Assembly (NCBI RefSeq): GCF_910577345.1
Contig: NZ_CAJTMT010000001.1
Span: 92,930-156,929, forward strand
Direction: 5' to 3'
Length of the DNA: 64,000 nucleotides
From: an uncultured Duncaniella sp.
GTDB lineage: Bacteria; Bacteroidota; Bacteroidia; Bacteroidales; Muribaculaceae
A program made the translations under genes and the position numbers. The notes below the pieces were generated by a model. The model ran no database searches, had not been told where the DNA came from, and saw only the letters and a program-made list of their open reading frames with translations. Of the stretch, positions 9,072 to 18,317 are shown in pieces. Within the stretch, counting starts at the first letter, position 1, and the number at the start of each line of letters is the position of its first letter.

Positions 9072-10250
9072 ATGTTTAAAAAGCTTAGTATAATTGTTCT
9101 CTCCCTTCTGCCAACAACAATTTTTGCATCTGACTATGATGATGCCGTCAGCACTATCTTGTCCAATAATCTAACGCTCAAATATGGTGTAGCTGAAAAT
9201 GCAGCTACACTTGAAGAGCTGAAAGCTGAAAATACATTGGAGGCTCCGGAGATTTCATTTGAAAGTCTCTGGGGCTCTAAAGAGGCCGGTGACAAGCGAA
9301 ATTTCTCGATAGGGCAGTCCTTTGATTGGCCCGGCGTGTATGCGGCCCGGCGTGATGCTATCAGAAAATCTGAAACTGCGATGCAATATCTCCGGGAATC
9401 GGAGATTCTCGCAACACGTATGGAAATCCGTGTCGCTCTTATAGACCTCGTCTATGTCCGTCAGCGCATTGCAACCACAAAGAAGATTTGCGAGGGAATG
9501 GCTACTATGGTCGATTATTTCAAAGAAGCCGTTGACAAAGGACTGGAAACTCGCCTCGACTATAACAAGGCAGTGGTTGAGCATATAAACGCTGCCCGTG
9601 AATTAAAAACGCTGAAAAGTGAAGAAGCGGTATTGCTTGCAGGGCTTCAGAACCTTAATGGAGGACAGCCGGTAAGCTCTATTGTAGATAAAATACAAGA
9701 TTGCTATCCTCATGCCAATCTGGAGGCCTTGCGTCCGAACCGCGAGAATCTGCGTATGAAGGATCCAGCCCTGGCTGCATCAACAGCTGCGGTGGAGGCT
9801 CAGAAATCACTTGTCAAAGTGGAGAAACGCTCGTTGCTTCCCGGCTTTTCAGTTGCTTATCTTCATGAATGGGAGGCCGGTGAGACTTTCAACGGTTTTT
9901 CAGTGTCAGTCACTTTGCCTTTCCTGACACAACGTCGCAAGACTAAGGCCGCTGTCATGAGGCTGGAAGCTCAGTCGCTTGAAAATGAAATGGCGCTGAT
10001 CAAACTTGAATCCGAATTGAGAGGTGAATATGAAACCGCACTCGCCTATCAGGAGTTGCTTGATGAGTATCGTGGTGTAATGGATGACGACTCAAATTTC
10101 GAACTGCTCAAAAAGGCTCTTGATGCCGGTCAGATAAACTTCCTTACCTACATGCAGGAGCTCAACTATTTCCTTACGGCACGACGGGATTTTCTTGACA
10201 TACACTACCGTTATCATCTTGCTTTGGCACGTCTGCAAAGATATGAATGA
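9072..10250 (+). CDS. Outer-membrane efflux protein (TolC/CusC family)
   Basis: A 392-residue outer-membrane factor completing the metal pump. It has a Sec signal peptide (MFKKLSIIVLSLLPTTIFA) without a lipobox cysteine, so unlike CusC it is probably not lipidated. Two long helical repeats of the OEP family follow, with the conserved coiled segments around residues 95-200 and 285-385. It is somewhat shorter than the usual 420-460 residues. It lies 63 bp after the permease; a TACCTTTG sequence in that gap (9021-9028) could be an internal promoter but has no -33 box. A strong hairpin terminator follows. Confidence 0.9.
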   Translation: MFKKLSIIVLSLLPTTIFASDYDDAVSTILSNNLTLKYGVAENAATLEELKAENTLEAPEISFESLWGSKEAGDKRNFSIGQSFDWPGVYAARRDAIRKSETAMQYLRESEILATRMEIRVALIDLVYVRQRIATTKKICEGMATMVDYFKEAVDKGLETRLDYNKAVVEHINAARELKTLKSEEAVLLAGLQNLNGGQPVSSIVDKIQDCYPHANLEALRPNRENLRMKDPALAASTAAVEAQKSLVKVEKRSLLPGFSVAYLHEWEAGETFNGFSVSVTLPFLTQRRKTKAAVMRLEAQSLENEMALIKLESELRGEYETALAYQELLDEYRGVMDDDSNFELLKKALDAGQINFLTYMQELNYFLTARRDFLDIHYRYHLALARLQRYE

Positions 10251-10268
10251 TAGAAATGATATAACTTT

Positions 10269-10309
10269 AAACGGCGCATGGCTATTTCGAAATGACCATG
10301 CGCCGTTTT
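10269..10309 (+). terminator. Intrinsic terminator after the efflux operon (likely bidirectional)
   Basis: A perfect 13-bp stem (AAACGGCGCATGG pairing with CCATGCGCCGTTT) encloses a loop that itself contains the palindrome ATTTCGAAAT. T-rich sequence follows on both strands. It separates the convergent efflux operon and nitroreductase gene. Confidence 0.8.
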
Positions 10310-10340
10310 GCTTGTGAACGGTTGTCGTAGACTGGGATGA

Positions 10341-11093
10341 CTATAAGCTGATTCCCTGATTTTTCATGAATTCCTTGTAGACCCTTGAAAATTGTTCGTT
10401 AGAGGATTTGGGGTAACGGACTTCCGCAAACACCTGCGCAAGATTTTCCTTGTTGTTTTCTTTCACGAACTGCTTTGAGACGGGTAAAGCTTCTTTCTCT
10501 GCATAGAATTCTGTGAGCGCTTCATCAGATGGAATTTCGTAATGGCCATGATGCACGATGGCTTCTATGGGCAGACGTTCTTGAAGCTCGGGTAACTCGG
10601 CGGGATAACCCACTGTCACAGTGATTACAGGGACCACATCCGATGGCAGATGGAGAGTCTCTGCGATTTGGCCTGCATTATAAGTCGTCGTGCCGAGATA
10701 ACAGGTCCCGAGTCCGTTCATCTCTGCGATGGTGACGAATTGCTGTGCGAAAAGCGAGGTGTCGATGACTCCCCATGTGAATCCCTGCAGATTGTTGAGC
10801 CCCGGTTCTGTATTGTTCAGTCTGCACCAGCGGTTGAATCTGTTGAAATCAAGACAGAAAGTAAGGACTGCTTTCGCGTTGGTTATCGCGGGTTGGCAGA
10901 AATGGGCCGGGGCAAGCTTGGCAATCTCGTCAGGGTCTGTGGAGACTATGACGGAATATGTCTGCATGTTTCCCGTATTGGCTGCGCGGGCTGCATCCTC
11001 AAGCATTTTGTCAATCAGGCTCAGATCAACCTGACGTGTGGAATCATATTTGCGGATTGTGCGTCGCGAAGAGAAATAATCTGGAGTATTCAT
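10341..11093 (-). CDS. Nitroreductase family protein (NfsA/Frp-like)
   Basis: A 250-residue FMN-dependent oxidoreductase. The FMN-binding N-terminus is SSRRTIRKY, the AARAANTGNMQTYSV block is near residue 36, and GLGTCYLGTTTYN plus TVGYPAE form the second FMN and dimer region. A helical C-terminal extension of about 60 residues is also present. Such enzymes reduce quinones, nitroaromatics or flavins with NAD(P)H in the cytoplasm; the natural substrate is unknown. I start at MNTPDYFSSRR because family members begin close to the RRTIRKY motif; an ATG four codons upstream is possible. It stands alone, divergent from nrdJ. In gut anaerobes, members of this family affect metronidazole sensitivity; that is family knowledge, not shown here. 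Confidence 0.88.
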   Translation of the reverse strand: MNTPDYFSSRRTIRKYDSTRQVDLSLIDKMLEDAARAANTGNMQTYSVIVSTDPDEIAKLAPAHFCQPAITNAKAVLTFCLDFNRFNRWCRLNNTEPGLNNLQGFTWGVIDTSLFAQQFVTIAEMNGLGTCYLGTTTYNAGQIAETLHLPSDVVPVITVTVGYPAELPELQERLPIEAIVHHGHYEIPSDEALTEFYAEKEALPVSKQFVKENNKENLAQVFAEVRYPKSSNEQFSRVYKEFMKNQGISL

Positions 11094-11193
11094 GATGTGA
11101 AACAAAAATAATAGTTGATAAAATCCGTCGAGGACGAAAGGGAGTGCAAGTTACGATTTTATTATCGGATGTAAATAACTTAGGCGAGAAAAT

Positions 11194-11225
11194 TTTGCAA
11201 GATAGGAAATATTTGGCCAACTTTG
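11194..11225 (+). promoter_or_regulatory. Promoter of nrdJ
   Basis: A TTTG -33 box (11194-11197), a 20-bp spacer and a CAACTTTG -7 box (11218-11225) match the Bacteroidetes sigma consensus with one mismatch. The expected start point is near 11231, giving a leader of about 40 nt, too short to hold a cobalamin riboswitch. Confidence 0.6.
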
Positions 11226-11272
11226 CATCCGCAAAAGTAAAGGACACAATTCTATATAGCAATCTAATAGTA

Positions 11273-13879
11273 ATGGAAAAAGCGAAATATACTTTCGAGG
11301 AAGCTTATAATGCCTCGGTCAAGTATTTCGGTGGTGATGAACTCGCCGCGAGAGTATGGGTCAGCAAGTATGCCCTTAAGGATTCTGAAGGGAATATCTA
11401 TGAGCTGACTCCTGCCGACATGCACCATCGTCTTGCCTCCGAACTCGCAAGGATTGAAGCGAAATACCCCAATCCGATGAGCGAGAAAGAGGTATATGAT
11501 CTTCTCGACGGTTTCAATTATATCGTGCCTCAGGGTAGCCCCATGGCAGGAATCGGTAATAATTTTCAGACCGGTTCTCTGTCGAACTGCTTTGTAATCG
11601 GTCTTGACGGCCATCCGGACTCCTACGGAAGCATCATCAAGATTGACGAGGAGCAGGTTCAGCTGATGAAGCGCCGTGGCGGTGTCGGTCATGACATGAG
11701 CGATCTTCGCCCCAAAGGTACGCCCGTCAAAAACTCGGCTCTGACCTCGACAGGTCTTGTCCCCTTCATGGAACGTTACTCCAACTCAACCCGTGAAGTG
11801 GCGCAGGACGGACGACGCGGTGCGTTGATGTTAACGGTTGCCATCAAGCATCCGGATTCAGAGCGTTTCATTGATGCCAAACTCGAACAGGGCAAGATAA
11901 CAGGTGCCAACGTATCGGTTAAAATCGACGATGATTTCATGCGCTGCGTGGAAGCAGAGAAGACCTACACCTGCCAATTCCCGATTGACAGCAATGAACC
12001 TGAAGTGAAATCCGAGATTGACGCGAAAGCACTCTGGAGCAAAATTGTATTTAACGCATGGAAGTCAGCCGAACCCGGTGTGCTCTTCTGGGATACCATC
12101 TTGCGCGAATCTCTCCCTGATTGCTATGCTGATCTCGGTTTCCAGACTGTTTCAACCAATCCCTGTGGAGAAATTCCGCTATGCCCTTACGACAGTTGCC
12201 GTCTGCTTGCCGTCAACCTTTATTCTTATGTGAAGAATCCGTTTACTCCTGAAGCATATTTTGATTTCGATTTGTTCCGTGAGCATATAGTGAAAGCGCA
12301 GAGGCTCATGGACGACATCATTGATCTTGAAATGGAGAAAATCGATGCCATCATCGAAAAAATCAAGGGTGATCCGGAGAGCATGGAGGTGAAGGATACA
12401 GAACTCAACCTTTGGTTAAAGATAAAGACAAAGACTCTCAAAGGACGCCGTACAGGTCTCGGCACAACGGGTGAGGGAGATATGATAGCCGCACTCGGTC
12501 TCCGTTACGGTACACCCGAAGCAACTGAAAAATCGGTCGAGGTGCATCGTGCGCTTGCACTTGCCGCCTTTGCTTCATCTGTTCAGATGGCAAAGGAGCG
12601 TGGTGCGTTTGAAGTCTATGATGCTGAACGCGAGCGCAACAATCCTTATATCTCCCGTCTGCGTGAGGCTGCTCCGGAACTCGTAGCGGACATGGAACAG
12701 AATGGCCGTAGAAACATCGCCTGCCTGACCATTGCGCCGACCGGCACCACATCCCTCATGACCCGTACATCTTCCGGTATCGAACCGGTATTCATGCCTG
12801 TCTACAAACGTCGTCGCAAGGTGAATGCCAATGACGTTGACGTGCATATTGATTTTGTGGATGAGTCAGGGGATGCTTTTGAGGAATACATTGTATATCA
12901 TCCTAAATTCCTTGAGTGGATGCGCATCAACGGCATCGAACCGCGCCGTGACTTCTCGCAGGTGGAGCTTGATGAGCTTGTTGCCCGTTCACCCTACAAC
13001 AAGGCCACTGCCAATGACATTGATTGGCTTGAAAAAGTCAAGATGCAGGGTGCGGTGCAGAAATGGGTTGACCACTCGATTTCCGTAACCATCAATCTTC
13101 CTGCCGATACATCTGTTGAGCTTGTTGACCGCCTTTACATGGAAGCATGGAAAGCCGGATGCAAGGGCTGTACAATCTATCGTGACGGTTGTCGTTCAGG
13201 TGTATTGATTTCTGTGGGAGAAAACAAGAAGAAGGATAGAGAGAAAGGGGTGGAATCAGCCGGTGCTGACGCGCCCCAGTCGATTGACGGCAAAAACGCT
13301 CTGCCAAGTGCTGATGTCATCGCTGCCATGCCTAAGGTTAAACGCCCGAACGAGCTTGAAGCCGATGTGGTCCGCTTCCAGAACAACAAGGAAAAGTGGA
13401 TTGCTTTCGTCGGACTCAAAGATGGCCGTCCCTACGAAATTTTCACCGGTCTTGCCGATGATGACGATGGTATTTTCTGCCCGAAATCTGTGTCGAAGGG
13501 AAAAATCATAAAGGCTACAGATGACAAGGGTACAAAGCGCTACGACTTTCAGTTCATTAACAAACGTGGATACAAGACCACCATTGAAGGTCTTTCGGAT
13601 AAATTCAATCCTGAATACTGGAATTATGCGAAACTGATTTCCGGTGTGCTCCGTTACGGAATGCCCATTGACCAGGTTATCAAACTCGTCAATGGCCTTG
13701 AACTTGATTCGCAGTCAATCAACACTTGGAAGATGGGTGTTGAGCGAGCCTTGAAGAAGTATCTTCCTTCAGGCACTCCTGCCGGTGGTCAGAAATGTCC
13801 GAACTGTGGACAGGAAACCCTCGTTTATCAGGAAGGCTGTCTCATCTGTACGTCTTGTGGTTCATCCCGTTGCGGATGA
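11273..13879 (+). CDS. nrdJ: NrdJ, adenosylcobalamin-dependent (class II) ribonucleotide reductase
   Basis: An 868-residue reductase that makes deoxyribonucleotides using a B12-derived radical. Visible: the N-terminal substrate block with GSLSNCFV, the catalytic finger-loop NPCGEIPL at 296-303, PTGTTSLMTRTSSGIEPVF, the KAGCKGCTIYRDG block, and a C-terminal zinc-ribbon-like tail (CPNCG, then CLICTSCGSSRCG) that holds the redox-active cysteines. There is a lysine-rich linker around 645-680 between the barrel and the C-terminal domain. I use the ATG giving MEKAKYTFEEAY; a longer open frame upstream overlaps the promoter and is not believable. No B subunit is needed. Oxygen-independent function fits a gut anaerobe but creates a B12 requirement. 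Confidence 0.96.
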   Translation: MEKAKYTFEEAYNASVKYFGGDELAARVWVSKYALKDSEGNIYELTPADMHHRLASELARIEAKYPNPMSEKEVYDLLDGFNYIVPQGSPMAGIGNNFQTGSLSNCFVIGLDGHPDSYGSIIKIDEEQVQLMKRRGGVGHDMSDLRPKGTPVKNSALTSTGLVPFMERYSNSTREVAQDGRRGALMLTVAIKHPDSERFIDAKLEQGKITGANVSVKIDDDFMRCVEAEKTYTCQFPIDSNEPEVKSEIDAKALWSKIVFNAWKSAEPGVLFWDTILRESLPDCYADLGFQTVSTNPCGEIPLCPYDSCRLLAVNLYSYVKNPFTPEAYFDFDLFREHIVKAQRLMDDIIDLEMEKIDAIIEKIKGDPESMEVKDTELNLWLKIKTKTLKGRRTGLGTTGEGDMIAALGLRYGTPEATEKSVEVHRALALAAFASSVQMAKERGAFEVYDAERERNNPYISRLREAAPELVADMEQNGRRNIACLTIAPTGTTSLMTRTSSGIEPVFMPVYKRRRKVNANDVDVHIDFVDESGDAFEEYIVYHPKFLEWMRINGIEPRRDFSQVELDELVARSPYNKATANDIDWLEKVKMQGAVQKWVDHSISVTINLPADTSVELVDRLYMEAWKAGCKGCTIYRDGCRSGVLISVGENKKKDREKGVESAGADAPQSIDGKNALPSADVIAAMPKVKRPNELEADVVRFQNNKEKWIAFVGLKDGRPYEIFTGLADDDDGIFCPKSVSKGKIIKATDDKGTKRYDFQFINKRGYKTTIEGLSDKFNPEYWNYAKLISGVLRYGMPIDQVIKLVNGLELDSQSINTWKMGVERALKKYLPSGTPAGGQKCPNCGQETLVYQEGCLICTSCGSSRCG

Positions 13880-13925
13880 GACCAAAAACATATAATTGTG
13901 CCGGATTGAAGTAGAGGCACAAATG

Positions 13926-13981
13926 CTGCAAGGGCAAAGAAACAATGGCTGTGATGCCAATCGGTTTCTTTGCCCTTGCAG
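13926..13981. terminator. Bidirectional intrinsic terminator between nrdJ and eptA
   Basis: An 18-bp perfect stem (arms 13926-13943 and 13964-13981, beginning CTGCAAGGGC) with a 20-nt loop and T-rich flank sits between two convergent genes. Confidence 0.8.
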
Positions 13982-13998
13982 TATTTTGTGATATTGGA

Positions 13999-15645
13999 CT
14001 ATAGGATGTCTTTAAGATTTACGGACTTGTTGTGGTCAGTCAGATAAAGAGGGGTGCGTGGGCTGTATGAGCTTGAAAACAGAGAAGCAGTTCGATCAAC
14101 TTTGCCTTTGTCAACCTTGATTCCGGCCATATCGAGAGCTGTTGGTGTGAAGGAGCGGGAGCTTGAGATGAGTTTGCTGATATTGGTACGGAGCAGTGAG
14201 CCCTGCTTAGGGTACTCTTCACGATATGAATCTGAAAGCCATGCGACAAACGGAACATGGACTTGGTTCATGGATGGACGAGGCGAGGCGTGGAGAAAGT
14301 GAGTTGAACCGTTGTCAAAAATATCCTCTCCGTGATCCGACGTATATAGCAAGCCTGATTTCGCTTCCGGGATTGATTCAAGCCTCTTGATACATTCGTC
14401 AAGAAAGCGGTCTGTTGCAACGATAGTATTGTCGTATGCATTCACGAGTTGTTCGCGATTGCGCTTGACGGCTTCTTCGTAGTCACAGGGTGTGAAACGT
14501 TTATCCTCATCCGCATAACGGTCGAGATAGTTGAAATGTGAGCCGTAGGTGTGGATGACGACCAATTGTTTCACGGCTCCATTCGCTATTATTTCGTCAA
14601 GTACCGGCAGAAGTTCGGAGTCCGGTTTCCTGTTTATTTCCAATGGATTTCCACCAAGGTCATTTTCCTTGATGAATATGGTGGTATCGCTTTCGAATGC
14701 GAAAAAATCAATAAAAGAATGATTGTAACGCTGATTTGAAAGGAATGCAGTAGAGAATCCGGCTTCCTTGAAAGCAGTCACAACGCTTTTGACACGATAT
14801 ATGTCTGTATCGAAGTTGGTTGCATCAACGGGACTCAGAAGCATCGGGACACTTTTATGTGTGGTATTACTTTCGCTATATGCCTTCTTCCCTGAGACTA
14901 TATTGTCTCTCGCTGATAAACGCGGTGTTGTATTCCGGTCATAGCCGAGCAGATGCCAGTTGGCCGCCCGGGATGTTTCGCCGATTACGAGCAGGTATAT
15001 CTCACGTTCATCCTTTGGATGAGTTGATTGCGCATTGTAACGGAAGTCTGCCGAAGTCTGATGATATTCCGATGTCCGTTTTGTGCGGTCAAAAGCAAGG
15101 TAAATATTATAACCGACATTGACAGGATACAGGTCGCTTTTGGTCGAGTAGGGGGTCGGAGCACGGAAAGAACATACCAATAGCCCTGCGCCTATGAGAC
15201 ACACGACAGATGCAATTTTGAAATTGCTCTTGACAAAAATCGGTGTAAGTTGTATTTTCTTGCGGATGAATATATATGCTATTATGAGTGAAGGAACGTA
15301 GAGCAGAACGACGAATGTGATTACAGGCAGCATGTTGCCGAGTAGTTCAGTCACTTCCGATGAATTCGTCGTGACAAGATTCAAAAACATGTCCACGGCT
15401 ATTACGCTTCGTCCGTAAAGGTTGAGCAAAACGAGCTGAAATGCGGCAAAAAACACGAGCGGAAACATCAGCCAGATGCTGCGTCCCAATTTTGGCGAGA
15501 GGCTTAGCAAAAGGTAAATGATGCCACCGGGGAGCACGATATTTGTGATTGCTCCGAGCGGAGTCAGAGGCTCGGTGTATGACAGTATGACATTCGGCAG
15601 CAGCAATGACAGCAAAAAGAAATAGTAGACAATATTCTTAAACAT
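13999..15645 (-). CDS. EptA-type phosphoethanolamine transferase (lipid A modification)
   Basis: A 548-residue inner-membrane enzyme of the sulfatase/alkaline-phosphatase fold. Five hydrophobic N-terminal segments (residues about 5-155) are followed by the periplasmic catalytic domain with VIGETSRAANW (metal-binding Glu and nucleophile Thr), the SNTTHKSVPML block and TSDHGEDIFD (metal site) near 445. EptA/MCR-family enzymes move phosphoethanolamine from phosphatidylethanolamine to lipid A phosphates, lowering surface charge and raising resistance to polymyxin and host cationic peptides. Which sugar or phosphate is modified here is not known. It is a single gene, closed by the terminator shared with nrdJ. 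Confidence 0.88.
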   Translation of the reverse strand: MFKNIVYYFFLLSLLLPNVILSYTEPLTPLGAITNIVLPGGIIYLLLSLSPKLGRSIWLMFPLVFFAAFQLVLLNLYGRSVIAVDMFLNLVTTNSSEVTELLGNMLPVITFVVLLYVPSLIIAYIFIRKKIQLTPIFVKSNFKIASVVCLIGAGLLVCSFRAPTPYSTKSDLYPVNVGYNIYLAFDRTKRTSEYHQTSADFRYNAQSTHPKDEREIYLLVIGETSRAANWHLLGYDRNTTPRLSARDNIVSGKKAYSESNTTHKSVPMLLSPVDATNFDTDIYRVKSVVTAFKEAGFSTAFLSNQRYNHSFIDFFAFESDTTIFIKENDLGGNPLEINRKPDSELLPVLDEIIANGAVKQLVVIHTYGSHFNYLDRYADEDKRFTPCDYEEAVKRNREQLVNAYDNTIVATDRFLDECIKRLESIPEAKSGLLYTSDHGEDIFDNGSTHFLHASPRPSMNQVHVPFVAWLSDSYREEYPKQGSLLRTNISKLISSSRSFTPTALDMAGIKVDKGKVDRTASLFSSSYSPRTPLYLTDHNKSVNLKDIL

Positions 15646-15757
15646 GACTAACCGAATTTAAATTAGAATTATGGATATTTGAAAGCCGATTTGGATGACG
15701 GCCACTTATGCGAAGACATCCAACGGATGCCTGGAACGATTCTGGCCGGAATGAGGC

Positions 15758-16942
15758 TTAGAAAGCCTCGTTTATGCTGAAAAGAAAACCTGAGGAATGT
15801 TTGCCAAAACCGAAGTCGAGTCTGACGTTGGAATTTTTCTTGAATTCCCAACGGTAACCGATTCCGGCTTCCGGAAGGAGACGTTTGAAACAGATGTCTG
15901 TCAGCTTATGGTACACTGTTCCTACTCCGGCCCAGACTGCTATTCCTGAACGGCGATAGACATGCTGGCGCAATTCAAAGTACAGGTCTGTTTCGCATTT
16001 GTCACGGTAACGACCCTTGTAATATGCCCTGATGGCATTACCGTCAAGACTTGGAAGTTTTCCCCAGGGAGTATGACCGAAGGTCCATTTTCCATGAATG
16101 CGTGAAGCAAGTACTCCGCCGTTCCATACAGTCCGGTATAAGTTATAACCGATTTCTGTGCTCGTGAATGCACGGTTGCCGTTCCCGAAGAAACTTGGAG
16201 AGAACAGTTGGGTCAATTCAAAGAGATGACCGCTGTTCGGTGCAGTAAGGTTGTCGCGGGTGTCCGATTGCAGCAATGCACCGGCTGATATTGTCCAATA
16301 GCGAAGGTCCTCACCCTGCCACGGAGTGTAATCGCTGATGCTGTGAGCGTTTGTATAGCTTACTTCAATGGCCGGACCAAGGAAGATGTTGTTGATGAGC
16401 CTCCATTCGTAATCTGCTGCAAGAGTTATATCGAAAAGGCTGTATTCCGTTTTATTGGCATTATCATTACCCCAGTTATATCCTATTCCCCAGAAATAAG
16501 TATTGAACGATACAAAGTCGAGAGAGTAATTCAGTCGTCGTGTATCTTTCGGGAAAACATGAGTACCCTCAATGCCGATAGAATAATATTTTTTTGTGGC
16601 CAGACTGCCTGTAAGGGATACATTGGATGTCGGAAGTAATGTGTCGGATGGACAAGTGGAATAGTCGCCCGCAATAATCAGCCCGATGCCAAAACCTTTC
16701 TCGCTTGTGTAAAATGGGCCTCCTAACGGGGCAAAATTCGGTCGCCGTGTGAGTTTGCGCTTATTGCTCTGATGAAAGTATTCAATTACGCGCGACACGA
16801 TGTTACCTTTCTTTTCCGGCACGGATACTGTGGCTGAATCTGTTGCAGCAAAGCCCTCGACCGGTATTTCCTCTGCATCCATAGCAAGAGGAAACACCGA
16901 TAGAAGAACTGGTATAAATAAATAGTTAACGTGACGAAACAT
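15758..16942 (-). CDS. Omp85-family outer-membrane barrel protein without POTRA domains
   Basis: A 394-residue predicted beta-barrel with a signal peptide (MFRHVNYLFIPVLLSVFPLA then MDAEE). The mature part starts with a short linker (SRVIEYFHQSNKRKL), and alternating amphipathic strands run to the C-terminal FLFSINEAF. The order of strands, with PFYTSEKGFGIGL near the start and QSDTRDNLTAPNSGHLFEL in the middle, resembles the bacterial surface antigen (D15) domain. There are no POTRA repeats, so it is unlikely to be BamA itself. Function is unknown. The start is fixed by a -7 box five bases before the ATG; a longer frame with 21 more residues would start upstream of transcription. Confidence 0.75.
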   Translation of the reverse strand: MFRHVNYLFIPVLLSVFPLAMDAEEIPVEGFAATDSATVSVPEKKGNIVSRVIEYFHQSNKRKLTRRPNFAPLGGPFYTSEKGFGIGLIIAGDYSTCPSDTLLPTSNVSLTGSLATKKYYSIGIEGTHVFPKDTRRLNYSLDFVSFNTYFWGIGYNWGNDNANKTEYSLFDITLAADYEWRLINNIFLGPAIEVSYTNAHSISDYTPWQGEDLRYWTISAGALLQSDTRDNLTAPNSGHLFELTQLFSPSFFGNGNRAFTSTEIGYNLYRTVWNGGVLASRIHGKWTFGHTPWGKLPSLDGNAIRAYYKGRYRDKCETDLYFELRQHVYRRSGIAVWAGVGTVYHKLTDICFKRLLPEAGIGYRWEFKKNSNVRLDFGFGKHSSGFLFSINEAF

Positions 16943-16947
16943 GTCTG

Positions 16948-16955
16948 CAAATTTA
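16948..16955 (-). promoter_or_regulatory. -7 element five bases before the Omp85-type gene start
   Basis: Minus-strand TAAATTTG followed by CAGAC and then ATG. Transcription would begin at or inside the start codon, so the mRNA is predicted to be leaderless. It rules out the upstream in-frame ATG. The -33 box is weak (GTTG at non-ideal 16-bp spacing). Confidence 0.5.
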
Positions 16956-17057
16956 CATAAATAAATAGTTTCAACCATCCTCGGTTGAGGACTAAGATTG
17001 GACATTGAGTATAATATCCTTTCCTATTTTAGAAACGCTGTGGAATGTAAATAAGTT

Positions 17058-17780
17058 TCAGACGAGTTGCGTTATCGCAAGAGAGTAGATGCTGATGCGT
17101 GTCGACGGAGATGCACTTTTGATTGCCTCCATACAGCTTAGCAATGTGGCTCCGGTAGTGATCACATCATCTACAAGAAGGATATGCTTATTTTCGATAG
17201 CTTCCCGGTTTTTGACCCTATAGATGTTGCGTGTGTTAAGCAGGCGTTCGTGGGCGTTTTTTCGGGTTTGGGTCCGGTGATATGAGGCAGCAAGTGCATC
17301 GACAAGGGGTAGGGCGGTTGCCACGCTGATGCCAAGCGCTATTTCCTCAGCCTGATTATATCCGCGTTGAAGTTGCTTCAACGGATGAAGCGGGACGGGG
17401 ACAATCAAATCCACGTCATCAAAAAATCCATCACCGACCAAGGTCCGTGAATGTTCCTCAGCCAATGTTTTCCCGACAATCGGGCGCCCCCGGTATTTGG
17501 TGTCATGTATAAGACGTGAATATTTGTTTTCACGGTAGTAATAAAAGAGTGATGTCGCATTCTCGATGGGATGGCCAATTGAGAACAGACGTTCATGTAT
17601 ATGGTTAGGACGGAATCTATGGAGATTTGTCACCGGCAATCCGACACGACATTCCAGACACATTATCCGCTCACCTCTTACGAGAGTGCGCTGACATACA
17701 GTGCAGAGGTTGGGGAATATGAGATTGACAAAACCTTCGGTCCATGCAAGGCATTGCTGTTTGAGGTTGGAGAGAGACAT
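17058..17780 (-). CDS. comF: ComF family phosphoribosyltransferase-like protein
   Basis: A 240-residue ComF homologue. The N-terminus has a zinc-ribbon-like pattern (CTVCQ, then CLECR, residues about 26-43), followed by a phosphoribosyltransferase fold with the PRPP loop ILLVDDVITTGAT near 203. ComF family proteins are needed for DNA uptake in naturally transformable bacteria, but in Bacteroidetes no transformation role is established. It follows recX by 15 bp and is the last gene of the prmC-recX-comF run. High certainty on family, low on role. Confidence 0.9.
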   Translation of the reverse strand: MSLSNLKQQCLAWTEGFVNLIFPNLCTVCQRTLVRGERIMCLECRVGLPVTNLHRFRPNHIHERLFSIGHPIENATSLFYYYRENKYSRLIHDTKYRGRPIVGKTLAEEHSRTLVGDGFFDDVDLIVPVPLHPLKQLQRGYNQAEEIALGISVATALPLVDALAASYHRTQTRKNAHERLLNTRNIYRVKNREAIENKHILLVDDVITTGATLLSCMEAIKSASPSTRISIYSLAITQLV

Positions 17781-17795
17781 GATAGAAGTAAGTGC

Positions 17796-18308
17796 TTATT
17801 CTGTCGATTCGTGAAGTGAGGATATATTGCTACGCAGGATGTCTGCCACAAGGGGATATTCAAACCCTCTCGTCATAGCGAATTTTATAATTTTTATTTT
17901 TGCTTCGCGACTCAAGGGCCACTCTTTCAGTTGACGTGCTTTTGCTCTCATCACCCTTTGGGCTATTGAGCGATAGGCTTTGGATTCCTCGTCATCATCG
18001 AAATCCTCACATGCGATTTCTATGACTGACGGAGAAAGGCGTTTTGCCCACAGGCCCTGTTGGATTTTTCGACGCCCCCAGCCACTGAAATGAAGTTTGT
18101 CGTGGGCGTAGGCTTTTGCAAAACGTACATCATCAATGAAATTCAGTTCTTCGAGGCGTTTGATAACCTTGTTGGCATCGGAGGCTGAAAGTCCCCAGGC
18201 TGACAACTTTTTCAGTATGTCAGGGGTGCATTGCTCACACTTGGCGCACAGTCCTGCTGCACGCGAAAGCGCGTTTTCGTATGTAAGAGGGACACGGCGT
18301 TTCAACAT
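17796..18308 (-). CDS. recX: RecX, regulator of RecA
   Basis: A 170-residue helical protein matching the RecX family. Three-helix repeats include ALSRAAGLCAKCEQCTPDIL, VIKRLEELNFIDDVRFAKAYAHDK and GRRKIQQGLWAKRLSP. RecX binds within the groove of RecA filaments and limits recombination and SOS activity. It is separated from prmC by 9 bp and from comF by 15 bp, so co-transcription is likely. The N-terminal CAKC-x-QC pattern is a Bacteroidetes-style feature. Length is in the normal range. Confidence 0.9.
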   Translation of the reverse strand: MLKRRVPLTYENALSRAAGLCAKCEQCTPDILKKLSAWGLSASDANKVIKRLEELNFIDDVRFAKAYAHDKLHFSGWGRRKIQQGLWAKRLSPSVIEIACEDFDDDEESKAYRSIAQRVMRAKARQLKEWPLSREAKIKIIKFAMTRGFEYPLVADILRSNISSLHESTE

Positions 18309-18317
18309 TTTTCAACT

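Noticed and set aside
11144..11272. N-terminal extension of nrdJ by 43 codons
   Set aside because: It overlaps the -33/-7 promoter, and the family N-terminus fits the ATG at 11273.
15669..15851. 60-codon minus-strand frame at the end of the Omp85-type gene
   Set aside because: Overlaps the conserved last strands of the barrel in another frame and has no supporting feature.
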